Origin: Magicicada septendecula
Taxonomy: Eukaryota > Arthropoda > Insecta > Hemiptera > Cicadidae
Length of the DNA: 64,000 bases
NCBI GenBank assembly: GCA_034769895.1
Contig: CM068369.1
Span: 430,367,479 to 430,431,478, forward strand
Reading direction: 5' to 3'
The notes beneath the pieces were generated by a model that saw nothing but the letters and a program-made list of their open reading frames with translations, did no database searches and was not told where the DNA came from. The position numbers and the translations under genes are program-made. Of the stretch, positions 52,630 through 64,000 are shown in pieces (position 1 is the stretch's first letter; each line of letters begins with the position of its first letter).

Positions 52630-53300
52630 TGGATAAAAATTGTAGTGCGAAGACACTGAAGACGTCAGGTCGGCCGTAATGCGGTCTCCACCTCGTTTTG
52701 CAGCAAAGCATCTTGCATTAGGCATTTCAGATCGGAATGTAAGAAGAATTCTTCATAAAGGTCTTAAATTTTACACGTATAAAATAATGTTATTGCAGGG
52801 GAGAGTTATGTGCGCAAAATCTAGCAAAGCATCGTGTGAATATCATAGTTGAAAATGTTGAACAGGACACTGATTAATTAGTCTATTGAATGATGAAGTA
52901 TGTTTCCGCATCCCAGGATGCGTAAATAAAGAAAATGTTCCGTTGTTTAAAAACCCGCGGAAACTTCGCCAACGACTCTTTATAGTGAACATGTTACAGT
53001 ATGGCGTGCAGTTTCAAACTTAGGAGTTATAGGCCCGTATTTTTGTTGAAGAGGACAAGCTTCCGGTAATAGTAACTTCTAATCGGTATGTGACGATAAT
53101 GCATGATATTTTACAATAATATTCAAAACGTTCGGAGATCAAGAAATTTGGTTTTAGCCAGATGGCGCCACCGTCGTCCGTACGGCAAGAGTTCTTCAGA
53201 TGTTCTGTGAGAATTGTTTCCTTGCCGTCTGATTTTAGCACCCTTGCCGTAATTGATTATTTCTTTTTGGGCTACCACAAAAATAAAGTTTTCATTTGTA
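52630..53300 (+). pseudogene. Degenerate Tc1/mariner-superfamily transposase
   Basis: Frame-hopping translation yields the family landmarks in order: KTLKTSGRP, an LHKGLKF-like region, CAQNLAKHRVNI, a partial DE/GYVNK-like segment (AYVNKENVP-like), HVTVWRAVSNLGVIGPYF, TSNRYVTIMHDILQ, an IWF.QDGAT.V.RTAR-like segment near 53150, and DFSTLAVIDYFFLGYHKNKV for the last catalytic region. It belongs to a different subfamily from the element at 21021. Many frameshifts; no inverted repeats were identified at the edges. Confidence 0.75.
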
Positions 53301-54155
53301 GAATAAAAATAAACAAAATATATTTATTTTCTTTGATTTACTGTAAAGCATTTATTTTATTTTATTTTAGTGCATACTATTTTATTTTATTTTACTGTCA
53401 GCTGACAATAGCTGAATAACGTGAATTTAGCGTGAATTCGCGTTTGTCGAATAACGTGAATTCACTTGCTGAACTCGAGGATGCACTCACAGAGAAATTG
53501 CAGTAATATCGTAGCAGATAATTTAACGTAGAAATGGGGAATTTCAGAGTAAAGTTAAATGAGTGCGTGATAAAAGAAGAGAACATTTTCATGATTTAAT
53601 GTTCAAGATACAGAAATGAATTATAAGTAAAACTTTAAAAATTACTTTTCAACTTGAAAGAATAAAATTGTTATTAAGATGACTTGAGTTTCTATTTTCT
53701 TTCAAAACCATCAGACCATGCTGCCAGACTCTGTCATTACAAGCTCATCGAATGCTCGTTACGAGTCGTTAAATATTTGATGTTTATTAATTCAGACCCT
53801 AATTAGTAGAATAATTGTCGTCTCCGTTCTAGTATGCATTTTGCAAATACGAATTGGTATAAATATTTACATTTATGTTTAGCTGAACACTATGTGTATT
53901 TAGATAGGCTTATGAGTAACAACACGCTCTAAACAACATTATTGTCATACAAATATCAGTATCAATACCATCCATAACATCTGCATAATGTGTTTATATA
54001 GCAACCAACTGCCTTGTTTATTGTTTATGTTAATAATTATGTTACCTTAAATCCAACTTTGATATGACAATGAACAGTTTTGTAAAGAAACTTTCGTAGA
54101 ATATAAAAAATGTAGGCAATTAAAATTAATAAACTTATGTTAATAAATTATAAAT
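53301..54155. other. No recognised feature
   Basis: AT-rich with a (TTTTA)n-like patch near 53355-53398. Confidence 0.5.
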
Positions 54156-55650
54156 TAATAAATATATTCATCCAATCTACAAGAAAGGTGATAAAGCAGA
54201 TATAGATAACTATAGAGGCATCTCACTTTTGCCAGTTACCTATAAAATCTTATCCAAAACATTATTGTTCAGAGCAGAGAAACAACTGACTTACAAGTAG
54301 GTAAATACCAATGTGGCTTCCGAAAAATTAGGTCATGCAAGAAGCAGATTCTTAATACAAAATCAATAGTGACATATTTGGAATGAAGATCTGAAGATTT
54401 TGTAATTACTTTTATTCAACCTAAGAATTCATATGACTCAATTGGTATAGAGTCGTTGCTCAGAATCCTTAATGAATTTGGGTTGGATAATAAAACAACG
54501 AGTTTAATCAAACAAACGCTGACAAATACCTATTCCGAAGTGAAATTCAGAGGTGAAATTTAGACAGGACATTTAGACAGTTTAAAATTAAGACAGGAAT
54601 CAGACAAGGAGATGGACTATGGCCATTGCTTTTTAACTGCGTTCTGGAGAAACTAGTAAGAGAATGAATAAAATAATTGGAGGAAAATCACATCAGCCAG
54701 GGAATTAGACTAGGCTATAGCAGAGATAACCTGTCAATAGATTGCCTAGCTTTCACAGATGATGTAGCAATCCTGTTAGATTCAGTAGAAACAGGCATTA
54801 GACATGTGGAATTGTTGAGAGAACAACCCAAAAGAGCGGGTTTAAAAATTTCTTTCGAAAAAACCAAGTTCATGACAAACATCAAGAAAATAGCCAAGAA
54901 AATGAAAACTCGATAAGGGCAAATCTATGGAACTGACAAATGCAAGTGTCTCGGAGAAGTTATTGAACAAAATATATCAGAGAAAGAAGCCATTAAAGCA
55001 CGCGTTAATAAGATGAAAGTTGCTTAACATTTAACCAAGGATAACTGTACCTGTAACAAGAAGTCAATATCCATTATTGCCAAACTTGGGTATTACTTAT
55101 CAGTAATTTGTCCAGAAGCACTTTATGCAGCTGAGTGTCTGACTCTAATCAAGAAACCATGATGGCAAAACTGGAAGTCACGGAAAGGAAAATATTATGA
55201 AAAATCTTTGGACCAATAAAAGATGGAGAACAGTACAGAAGACGCCACAATAATGAGCTGTACACACAAGGTGAGAAAATCACAGACTTAATTAGAAAAA
55301 TAAGAATTACTTTCTACGGAAATATCCAAAGAATCCTGACATACTAGCAGGAAAACGTTTTAACTAATTCAGAAAGCTCAAAATGCCTAATACGTGGTTC
55401 CAAGAAACAAAAAAAGACATAGAATAACTTAAGATTACTCAAGAAGACATTTAAAAACACATACCACTTAAAAAGAAATTAAAAAGTGCCCAAGGTTTCC
55501 ATGAAACCCCCAAGAAGAGGACAGGTGCCGTCTGGACTGACGAAAGGAAGAAGAGACAACGATCGAGAATGAAGGAGATATGGGAGAGGAGGAAGAGAGA
55601 GTAAAAGAAGGGAAGAATCACTTGAACCGAACTTAGTCTACAGCGGCTGA
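54156..55650 (+). mobile_element. 5'-truncated, decayed LINE of a third type
   Basis: The translation gives HPIYKKGDKADIDNYRGISL, QCGFRKIRSC, GIRQGDGLWPLLFN, and the catalytic box as AFTDDVAILL (FTDD at 54752-54763) in the 79-codon frame 54677-54916. Then follow CKCLGEVIEQN, KSISIIAKLGYYLSVICPEA, YAAECLTL and a basic tail with RRGQVPSG and RRYGRGGRESKR. One residue of the usual FADD box is changed (FTDD). Stops interrupt it throughout. No endonuclease region and no clear tail repeat are seen. Confidence 0.85.
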
Positions 55651-55790
55651 TACGAATAAAATAAAATAATAAATTTATGTGTGCTACTACTACCTGCAAG
55701 CAATAAAAATAAATGGGGAATGTCGATAGAAAAGTGGAAGAAAGTATATATAATTTTACAAATAATAAGATATGATAAGAGAATTTATAT

Positions 55791-55821
55791 TCGGGCCGTT
55801 TGAACGGGAGGCCTTCTTCAG
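55791..55821 (-). ncRNA. Hammerhead-like motif (e), degenerate
   Basis: On the minus strand: CTGAAGA, one extra A, stem GGCC/GGCC around a 12-base loop, then CGAAT in place of GAAA. The arrangement matches the other copies but the 3' half has decayed. Confidence 0.3.
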
Positions 55822-57750
55822 TAGAAAAAGTTTCTAAATTGTTCTAAAGTGTTCCACAAAAGGGTGGAGAGCCGAAGGAGTCTAAGCTACCGGGGAAACG
55901 GAGTTCCCTAAATAATATATAAAGCCCCTCACTAGCCAATCAGATGCACTAGGTTTCTGATGGGTGGCCGAAAAGTTTAGACAGTGACAGAGCAACGCAA
56001 TCGACCATGGCCATATAAATTCTCTTATCAGAGACTCCGGTCGTGATATACTGTGTAATAAATAAGATATGATTTCTATCTGGCTAGTTGGCTGTACAGA
56101 AATATTGACAATAGTGTACATGCCAATGCAAGTGGATACACGTAACTGCACAAGGTAAAGGAAACAAAAGTAGATACAAGTGTAAAAGAATAACTTTTCA
56201 CATATTAATTTTCTTAAAGAATACATATAAAACATGGAACAGAAAACAAGGGGCTACAAAGTGGTTGAATATTACGAGGAATAAAGGTTCAATTTGTCAC
56301 TAATTTTGTATACAACTTTTTCATTTAAACTACTTTTGCTTACATATAATAGGCTCACTAATTATTTATCTCATGTCATAAAAGGAAGTACCTTTTTACT
56401 TTACATTTAATTCTACTATTCTACTTTAATCTTCATTTAATTCTACTAATCTACTTTAATATTTATTTGACACTCCTCTTGAAATATTCTTAACGTTCAT
56501 ATCAGATGTTTCTGTTTACTTAGTCTTTTGAATGATTCTACAATATTTAATTTTTATTTTCTGATTAGTAGTTGATATTTCTGCAGGTAAATTAACACTA
56601 ACAGAGTAATAAGATTTTACTTTAAATGCCAAAATTTATAAATTGTTGACTATATATAAATTCTACTAAAAAATCCATTTATATTTATATTTAATTATAT
56701 TTTCTCTCCATTAGTTCTTTAGCTTTCGATTGGTTATTAGGAAGGAATGAAGGGGTAAGGTGTTTTGGGTACAAGATTTCCAAAGATTTGTACTTTAAAG
56801 TAATTACATAGATTAATAACAAACGATTTTTTTTATACGTGTTATGATAGTTTTATTTTATTTTAAAATATCACATAGATTGTGTAGAGATGCTTATTTC
56901 ATAGAATTCTTAGTACGTATTCAGAGAAGTGTTCTGTTACCTAGTAAGGTGACATTGTGTTGGAATGTGTCTATGTTTGGTGTAAAGGAATTTCTGTTGT
57001 GTTGTCAAGATGTTTCTAAGGCACCAAGTCGTTTAAAATTGGAGCAAGCGGTAAATGGGTTCAAAGATTGAGACCAGTCATATAAAACTTAGAATAAAAT
57101 TATGTGACGTGTTTATTCTTTGTAATCTCATAAAAATAAAGTGTGTTGTTCAGTGTTTACAGTATTCAGTTTTGACGCATAACACTTTTTTATTATTGCT
57201 TTTTAGACATATATTTCTGCTCTATTGGCCTTTGTTTTACATTTTTCCCTTCTATTATATTTGTTATTAGGCTACATAAAATTACGTTATTTTATTAGGC
57301 CTATATGACATTGTTAGTGGTACGTTGCTATATAAAGTCATATATCTTATTCTAATTCTATTTATAATGCTCTGTAATGTGTATATTTAGTCTCTCAAAT
57401 TTTATATTTTTATGGCAACATGTATGCAATGTTTATGCATATAATATCTTTCAATATTAGTTTATTATAACAGCAAAATGATAGTTTATTAATACTTCTT
57501 TGAATGTATAAAATAGTTATTTATGTAACTATGTGTATGTTGTTCATAAATGATTTTTGTGTGGCACATACGTAATGCATCTACATGAACAATATGCTCT
57601 AATAACTTGCTACTCCTAAGCATTTCAACAGTACCCTTATAAGTTACATCATTTTTCTTTGATTTACCATTTACGGATCTGTATAATTTTGAGTAAATTG
57701 TTCTTCCAATTATTTGTTATAATTGTTCTTCTGACTTTTCGGTAAATATA
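55822..57750. other. No recognised gene
   Basis: AT-rich. Two near-copies of a ~36-bp unit (ATTTAATTCTACTA...CTACTTTAAT) lie at about 56402-56465. Confidence 0.45.
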
Positions 57751-57960
57751 CTAACACTTAATTGCCACTTTTAGAATTGATGTTTCGGTTATATTTTCTT
57801 TTATGTATTTTTTGTAAACTTTGTACTTTCTTGATGATGTTAGACAATTCTTGCCTTGCTTGTTGAAGTCTTTTATGTTATTAAGTAAGTCTGTGTCTAC
57901 GTCATTTGGCACGTAATGACAATCTGTCGGAAGGTTTGCTTCATATCCAAACAATTAATA
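57751..57960 (-). pseudogene. Possible LTR-retrotransposon integrase scrap
   Basis: The 67-codon minus-strand frame starts MFGYEANLPTD, resembling the (Y/F)GREPRLPxD segment near the end of the catalytic core of Ty3/gypsy-type integrases, followed by a lysine-rich region. No flanking pol domains are visible. The resemblance rests on one short motif, so chance is possible. It is not close to any of the solo LTRs. Confidence 0.4.
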
Positions 57961-59483
57961 AAAGAGTGTTCTTTTGCTTTTACCTCTAAAACGTTATTCA
58001 TAAAACGCGACCTTTACGTTTTTTGATTTGATTTTTGGAAAACTAAAAGTGCAACAGGGGTTGTATGGTCTCATACAATACGTATATTGTGTTTTTTTTA
58101 GGGATGAGCTGGTGTTTCATTGTTAATAAATCATTACCATTACCATTTACCATTACCATAAGTAGTTCATTACGATACGAATTTCAGTTGCCAACAAATA
58201 GGGAACTGTTAGCGTTTTTCTCTCTGTACAAAACATATTAGTTTATTAGGACGATTGCTTTTGTTAATTACAACCACTGGACTGTGACGCAATGCAATAT
58301 AGTAAATTGTCTGAGGAAACGCCATAATAAGAAATGCTGGTCAATCTATTTTTAAGAAGATATGTCTCTTAGCTGTAGTAGAAATCTGCGATAATTTTAC
58401 ACTGCACACTTGCTATCTGTATTTAGCTTTACAGTTGCAAGTATTTCTGGGTTAATTACATGGCCATGGCCATGTTTCAGAAATAGTAACGAACATCCTA
58501 TTGCGTTACTGCTATCAAGATTTAGTCTTAGCGACCGTCGTAAATGTGAAACTCCTCGTAAATCCATCGCGTTAGATAAGCTTTTACTGTACTTTATGTG
58601 AAAACAGATATTTCTGTTTGCTTTTACAATAATCTGTACTGAGTTGGAAACTAAGGAAATTAAGCATTTGTGTCACATGCTTTTAATGCTCTAAAAGAAA
58701 CAATCATTTTTACAATCAGTATACAAATATAAATACGTTTCGTTCAAATCCGGCACCGATAACACTAGATTATTAATTTCGTAGTTAACTGCACAAAAAT
58801 GATGTTCAATTTGTGTTAATTTGTTCAGTATATTAAGTTCATTTTAACCAGATTCGTTAGATTTACCGACATAATTCTACAACAAAACATTCAACTTTCT
58901 TGGCCAGATCATTTACCTTTACTATGGTGCTGCAAGCAATGTTATGAACATTATAAGGAACGAGATCCCTGATTGTATATATTCAACCATATTTCAAACG
59001 TCTTTCATTCTGTTACTGCAGGTACAATAAGTACTCCAGTTTCATTTTTCTTACAAACCTTAATGGCTCTTGCCTGTTAAACATGAATTAATGACAGTTT
59101 AATCAGACGGCTTTACTAAATCCTGGCATCAAATTAAAATGGTATTCCTATTTAACTATGCCTCACTACTTAATGACTTCTGTTATGCTTGGTAATTGTA
59201 AATTACTTTTTCGGCAATGGTTTTATTATTTATCATATTATATATCATATTATATATCATATTATTTAGTCAACAGCGTGTTGGTCGCTGCATCATGATT
59301 TGGATTCATTTTCCGACGCTGGTTAAAAAAATAGGTGATTTTTATAAGTTCAGTCTTCCTTTGTAAGGCTTGGCAAACCGAGAAGTGCGCTATTCATGTC
59401 TAAGATACCTTTATTCCTGTCTAAGCCCTGTCGAGCCTTTCGAGCCGGTGTTGATCTGTAGGATTCATATTTTGGGGGAAGAA
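57961..59483. other. No recognised gene
   Basis: AT-rich with short CATTAC repeats (58129-58160) and three ATATCATATTAT repeats (59233-59265). Confidence 0.5.
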
Positions 59484-59650
59484 AACACACACACACACAC
59501 ACACACATGTCACGGACTATTGAGTAAAGCGAGAGAAAAATACTTCACTTGCGACGTTCGATAGTTCTGTGAATGCACAGACACAAACACACACGTCACG
59601 GGCTATGAGTATATAGAGAGAACAAATACTTCACTTGCGACCTTCTCGCT
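59484..59650. repeat. (AC)n tract and 86-bp direct duplication
   Basis: A 24-bp AC run (59484-59507) begins a unit containing GTCACGG(A/G)CTAT and TACTTCACTTGCGAC; the unit recurs 86 bp downstream. Confidence 0.85.
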
Positions 59651-60544
59651 GTGGGCGCTGTTAGAATTAATTATCTGTAAAAATTTCATTGTAAAATTAT
59701 CGTTTACTTTAGGTAATTTTTAATTATTTAAATTCTAGTGGAGATGATTTAATATTCTTTTCCTGAGGCCGACTTAATGGAGTTTCTTTATAATGTTCCC
59801 TTTAACGTCACTACACCAACCGTAAAGTACATTTTATTTATTAAATCGCTTAAAAATTTTTTAAACTTACTGAGCACGTTTACAACGTATAAATAGCAGT
59901 TATTTTTGAAGCACGCGTTCTTCATAATTAATTCATGTTCCTCTGTGCTTTACGAAATTAGTTTAGTTTCTTTATTGTTTTCTAACATAAGCAAGAGAAG
60001 GAGGCGAATAACTGAACTTCCGCTTTTAACATGTTCATGGTCTATTGTACAGAGACAGGCTTCTGTGTGTTTTTAATGCAAAACATCCAATTAGCGTATA
60101 ATACACCCTCCTTGTAAAATTTTGACTGAGGAATGAATTGTATTAAAATTGTACTGTAACGGTGTGAAATTTTACTGGTGATTTAATTTAACAAGTGCGT
60201 TGTTGTACCGTCGAATATAGAAATACAAACAATAAGCAATGCGAGTCTGAGGCTGCTAATTGACATTACGTTAGTCAAAGGGGGAATCTCTTTACAACAT
60301 TTGTTCCACACCATCTGTTTCAACTGTGCATAACTCTTTAAATCGTGAAATATTCAAATGTTTTATTTTCAACGCTATACAAACATATTTATTTTTACAA
60401 CTTCCACTTTGACTTCCAGTTTCAGTTGAAACATATACAACATACCAACTGCATTGCGCTACAGACCACTCCACTCCACTACTAACTCCACACATACTAA
60501 CGCCTACTAACTAACTAACTAACGCCTATTAACTAATTCCATAC
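59651..60544. other. No recognised gene
   Basis: AT-rich, with a short CTAA repeat near 60506-60525. Confidence 0.5.
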
Positions 60545-60735
60545 AACGCGCGTTCACTGACCACTGTCCTCTACGTCTTCAGGTATGCTAAAATCCGCCT
60601 CAATATAAATACTTATCTTCTTCTGGATCTTCCGCTTATATGTCTTCCTCATATCATTGTGTTATCTCCCTTCTATCTGCATATATCCTGACCACCTCAT
60701 TCTTCCTTGTTTAATGGTCGTTTATATATCAGTTT
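60545..60735 (-). mobile_element. Possible LINE C-terminal scrap
   Basis: Minus-strand translation gives RMRWSGYMQIEGR and MRKTYKRKIQKK, recalling the RLRWFGHV...RRGRPKKRW region of LINE C-termini. Very short and degraded. Confidence 0.3.
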
Positions 60736-61387
60736 TTGTAGAACACATGTACTTTGGCACTTAAGCACGCTAACGTTTAGTACTTTCTTCCTTAAGTTCC
60801 CCAAATATTCACAATCCAATCTAACAGGGTTCCTACAGCTTACGCCGCACTTCATCTGCATCTCATATTCCAAATTTTTCTGGTATCATTTAGGCCATTG
60901 CTCGTCATAGGCATGGTAAATTGTGGTACATTAGCATCATTTTAACTCTTCCGCTTCTTTCCATCAACATGTGTTTTGTTTCATTAGAAGCCATAAACGT
61001 CTGGACAATATTTCTAGAAATGAAAAACATGTAGCGGGGTTGAAATTTTATTTGATACGACCAATGTTTGTTCACGCGTAGTTACCACGATAACAGCACA
61101 AACAATGTTTGTGAATCAAACAGCAGTACCAAACTGAAATGACCATTATTATCGCAAAAACTGTAACCCGTATTCCCTCTACTTGGTCGTTCATACTTGT
61201 GAATTTATATTATCTTAAAAAGAGTAAAATCGTTTGTAATACTGAAAATATAAAATATACACAGGACTTAGATATTCCGCGCGCATATGAAAGTAGAGTT
61301 ACAGAAGTATGTGAAGATGGAACTTTTGCGCGTGCGCGCGTGTGAGTGGTGGATGGGAAGAGTGGATTAATATTTATTCTTGGGTTT
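60736..61387. other. No recognised gene
   Basis: Mostly AT-rich, with an alternating CG/TG tract at 61325-61342 just before the satellite array. Confidence 0.5.
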
Positions 61388-63271
61388 TGCCGTCGATGAA
61401 TGTCACGGAATAGACTACCAGTTGCCGCACTACCTTTTGACCTTAAGGATTTATTGACCACTATGTACCCGTAAATCAGATATTACATAATGCACTGAAT
61501 GCCATGATGAATGTCACGGAATAGACTACCAGCTGCCGCACTACCTTTTGACCGTAAGGATTTATTGACCACGACGTATCCGTAAATCATATATTACATA
61601 ATGCACTGAATGCCGTGATGAATGTCACGGAATAGACTACCAGTTGCCGCACTACCTTTTGACCGTAAGGATTTATTGACCACGACGTATCCGTAAATCA
61701 GATATTACATAATGCACTGAATGCCATGATGAATGTCACGGAATAGACTACCAGCTGCCGCACTACGTTTTGACCGTAAGGATTTATTGACCACGACGTA
61801 TCCGTAAATCAGATATTACATAATGCACTGAATGCCGTGGTGAATGTCACGGAATAGACTACCAGTTGCCGCACTACCTTTTGACCGTAAGGATTTATTG
61901 ACCACGACGTATCCGTAAATCAGATATTACATAATGCACTGAATGCCATGATGAATGTCACGGAATAGACTACCAGCTGCCGCACTACGTTTTGACCGTA
62001 AGGATTTATTGATCACGACGTATCCGTAAATCAGATATTACATAATGCACTGAATGCCGTGGTGAATGTCACGGAATAGACTACCAGTTGCCGCACTACC
62101 TTTTGACCGTAAGGATTTATTGACCACAACGTATCCGTAAATCAGATATTACATAATGCACTGAATGCCGTGATGAATGTCACGGAATAGACTACCAGCT
62201 GCCGCACTACGTTTTGACCGTAAGGATTTATTGACCACGACGTATCCGTAAATCAGATATTACATAATGCACTGAATGCCGTGGTGAATGTCACGGAATA
62301 GACTACCAGTTGCCGCACTACCTTTTGACCGTAAGGATTTATTGACCACAACGTATCCGTAAATCAGATATTACGTAATGCACTAAATGCCGTGGTGAAT
62401 GTCACGGAATAGACTACCAGTTGCCGCACTACCTTTTGACCGTAAGGATTTATTGACCACGACGTATCCGTAAATCAGATATTACATAATGCACTGAATG
62501 CCATGATGAATGTCACGGAATAGACTACCAGCTGCCGCACTACGTTTTGACCGTAAGGATTTATTGACCACGACGTATCCGTAAATCAGATATTACGTAA
62601 TACACTGAATGCCATGATGAATGTCACGGAATAGACTACCAGCTGCCGCACTACGTTTTGACCGTAAGGATTTATTGACCACGACGTATCCGTAAATCAG
62701 ATATTACATAATGCACTGAATGCCGTGGTGAATGTCACGGAATAGACTACCAGTTGCCGCACTACCTTTTGACCGTAAGGATTTATTGACCACAACGTAT
62801 CCGTAAATCAGATATTACGTAATGCACTGAATGCCGTGGTGAATGTCACGGAATAGACTACCAGTTGCCGCACTACCTTTTGACCGTAAGGATTTATTGA
62901 CCACGACGTATCCGTAAATCAGATATTACATAATGCACTGAATGCCATGATGAATGTCACGGAATAGACTACCAGCTGCCGCACTACGTTTTGACCGTAA
63001 GGATTTATTGACCACGACGTATCCGTAAATCAGATATTACATAATGCACTGAATGCCGTGGTGAATGTCACGGAATAGACTACCAGTTGCCGCACTACCT
63101 TTTGACCGTAAGGATTTATTGACCACGACGTATCCGTAAATCAGATATTACATAATGCACTGAATGCCGTGATGAATGTCACGGAATAGACTACCAGTTG
63201 CCGCACTACCTTTTGACCGTAAGGATTTATTGACCACAACGTATCCGTAAATCAGATATTACGTAATGCAC
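61388..63271. repeat. 111-bp satellite, 17 units, alternating A/B monomers
   Basis: GAATGTCACGGAATAGACTA recurs at exact 111-bp steps from 61398 to 63174. Two monomer types are separated by linked changes: type A has CAGCTGCC with CTACGTTTT, type B has CAGTTGCC with CTACCTTTT. From unit 3 the order is B A B A B A B B A A B B A B B, with units 1 and 2 as outlying variants. Each unit holds TTGACCGTAAGGATTTATTG and ATTAC(A/G)TAAT; the G form is a 10-bp palindrome. Type B can pair CCGTG with CACGG. No open frame crosses the array usefully and no ribozyme core was found in the unit. Confidence 0.98.
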
Positions 63272-63316
63272 TTTTAGATTTTAAACTTTCTATTTTTATA
63301 TTAATATTTCATTTGA

Positions 63317-63348
63317 TCCACGATTTGCTTGTTTGCAAGCATCTTCAG
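63317..63348 (-). ncRNA. Hammerhead-like motif (f), degenerate
   Basis: On the minus strand: CTGAAGA, an extra T, a perfect 5-bp stem GCTTG/CAAGC with CAAA-type loop, then AAATCG in place of GAAAC. It lies 46 bp beyond the last satellite unit. Confidence 0.3.
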
Positions 63349-64000
63349 ATTCTGCCGTAGGAGGAGCAGCCTCTGAAGAAAATTATAAATACGCAAAAAG
63401 AGTGTCAGGTTAGGTGAAATTTAATTAAAATTTTATCTAAAAAAAAGAGTGTTCCTAAGCCGAATCGTGTATTACGAAGTAATAAAAATAGTTATTGTTT
63501 ATCTCAGCAAGTAGTTCACTACATTACAATCTTTACTTTACAAAAATATGGTATATTTAGTTTTACAAAGGCAAATAAATGTTTAAGTATACAAATATCT
63601 GAAAACATGAAATAGGATAGCTTCTTATGTCATAAATAATATTGTTTTAAAAGTGTAATTTTCTCCAAGAGCTTTATACTGGTTATTACAGTTGTCTACA
63701 CTGTTATGTTATAAATAGAATGCTATTAACAAGTGGACATAAATGCTTGAAAAGGGTTTAAGAATAGTGTAGTACGCCTATTTGCAATTTTGAAAAATTA
63801 AAAATTCTTTGGAATAAGCAAACTTTCTCTTGTTACAATATTTTGGGTATCGCAAATAGTCCGCGATAAGGTTTCTACCGTGGTCCCTGACATGAATTCA
63901 TTTTTAATTTTTTATAGTTCTTTTTAGTGCTTTTGTCTTAAAAAAAAAAGGCTACATACCAGCATTTTTTCTAGCATTTCAATGTTATAAATACAAGGGA
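63349..64000. other. No recognised feature
   Basis: AT-rich sequence to the window edge. Confidence 0.5.

Noticed and set aside
61388-63271. Regular repeat array considered as a CRISPR array
   Set aside because: Units are contiguous 111-bp monomers with no unique spacers, and the setting is a eukaryotic transposon-rich genome.
61388-63271. Hammerhead ribozyme inside the 111-bp satellite unit
   Set aside because: Neither strand contains a CUGANGA core together with GAAA at a suitable distance.

Overview
This window looks like gene-poor, transposon-rich nuclear DNA of an arthropod, most likely an insect with a large AT-rich genome. No intact host gene, tRNA or rRNA could be supported. Recognisable coding matter is almost all broken mobile-element protein: non-LTR retrotransposon (LINE) reverse transcriptases, a Penelope-like GIY-YIG endonuclease, Tc1/mariner-superfamily and hAT transposases, Helitron N-terminal pieces, and a possible LTR-retrotransposon integrase scrap. 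The mix of families and the microsatellite-tailed LINEs suggest an arthropod; the species cannot be named from the sequence.

Layout. 1-4.5 kb: an inverted partial copy of a dispersed element (full copy at 45.8 kb), a 54-bp-arm foldback, two hammerhead-like motifs and a solo LTR. 7.5-8.9 kb: a decayed LINE with an (ATG)n tail. 10.9-13.9 kb: a (CT)57 run and a GC-rich island ending in three 113-bp tandem repeats. 14.9-15.5 kb: a solo LTR with a perfect ATAT duplication. 19.5-22.3 kb: a LINE scrap, a Helitron scrap between 18-bp inverted repeats, a (GA)n run, the best hammerhead-like motif, and a 1.3-kb Tc1/mariner-like element with 95-bp inverted ends. 24.5-31 kb: a (TG)n run, short duplications and two solo LTRs. 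34.4-37.1 kb: a weak exon candidate, a Penelope-like 3' end with its own hammerhead-like motif, and a second Helitron N-terminal piece. 38.0-39.2 kb: two solo LTRs in tandem. 43.6-44.5 kb: transposase C-terminus abutting a LINE 3' end. 45.8-47.8 kb: the element with eight ~162-bp internal repeats. 48.2-50 kb: a hAT relic and a seventh solo LTR. 52.6-55.7 kb: another Tc1/mariner-type relic and a LINE. 57.8 kb: integrase scrap. 61.4-63.3 kb: a 17-unit, 111-bp satellite with alternating A/B monomers.

Three structures stand out. (1) One LTR family occurs seven times as solo LTRs, with 4-bp AT-rich target duplications and no internal region. (2) A structural motif, CTGA(A/T)GA + one extra base + stem-loop + GAAA + short palindrome, recurs six times; at 20.5 kb it is enclosed by a perfect 8-bp outer stem and at 36.2 kb it follows a Penelope-like endonuclease, so it resembles the short-stem-III hammerhead ribozymes known from Penelope-like elements but carries a consistent one-base insertion in the core. 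(3) The 111-bp satellite shows a 222-bp dimeric higher-order pattern. All identifications are by eye; no searches or folding programs were run.
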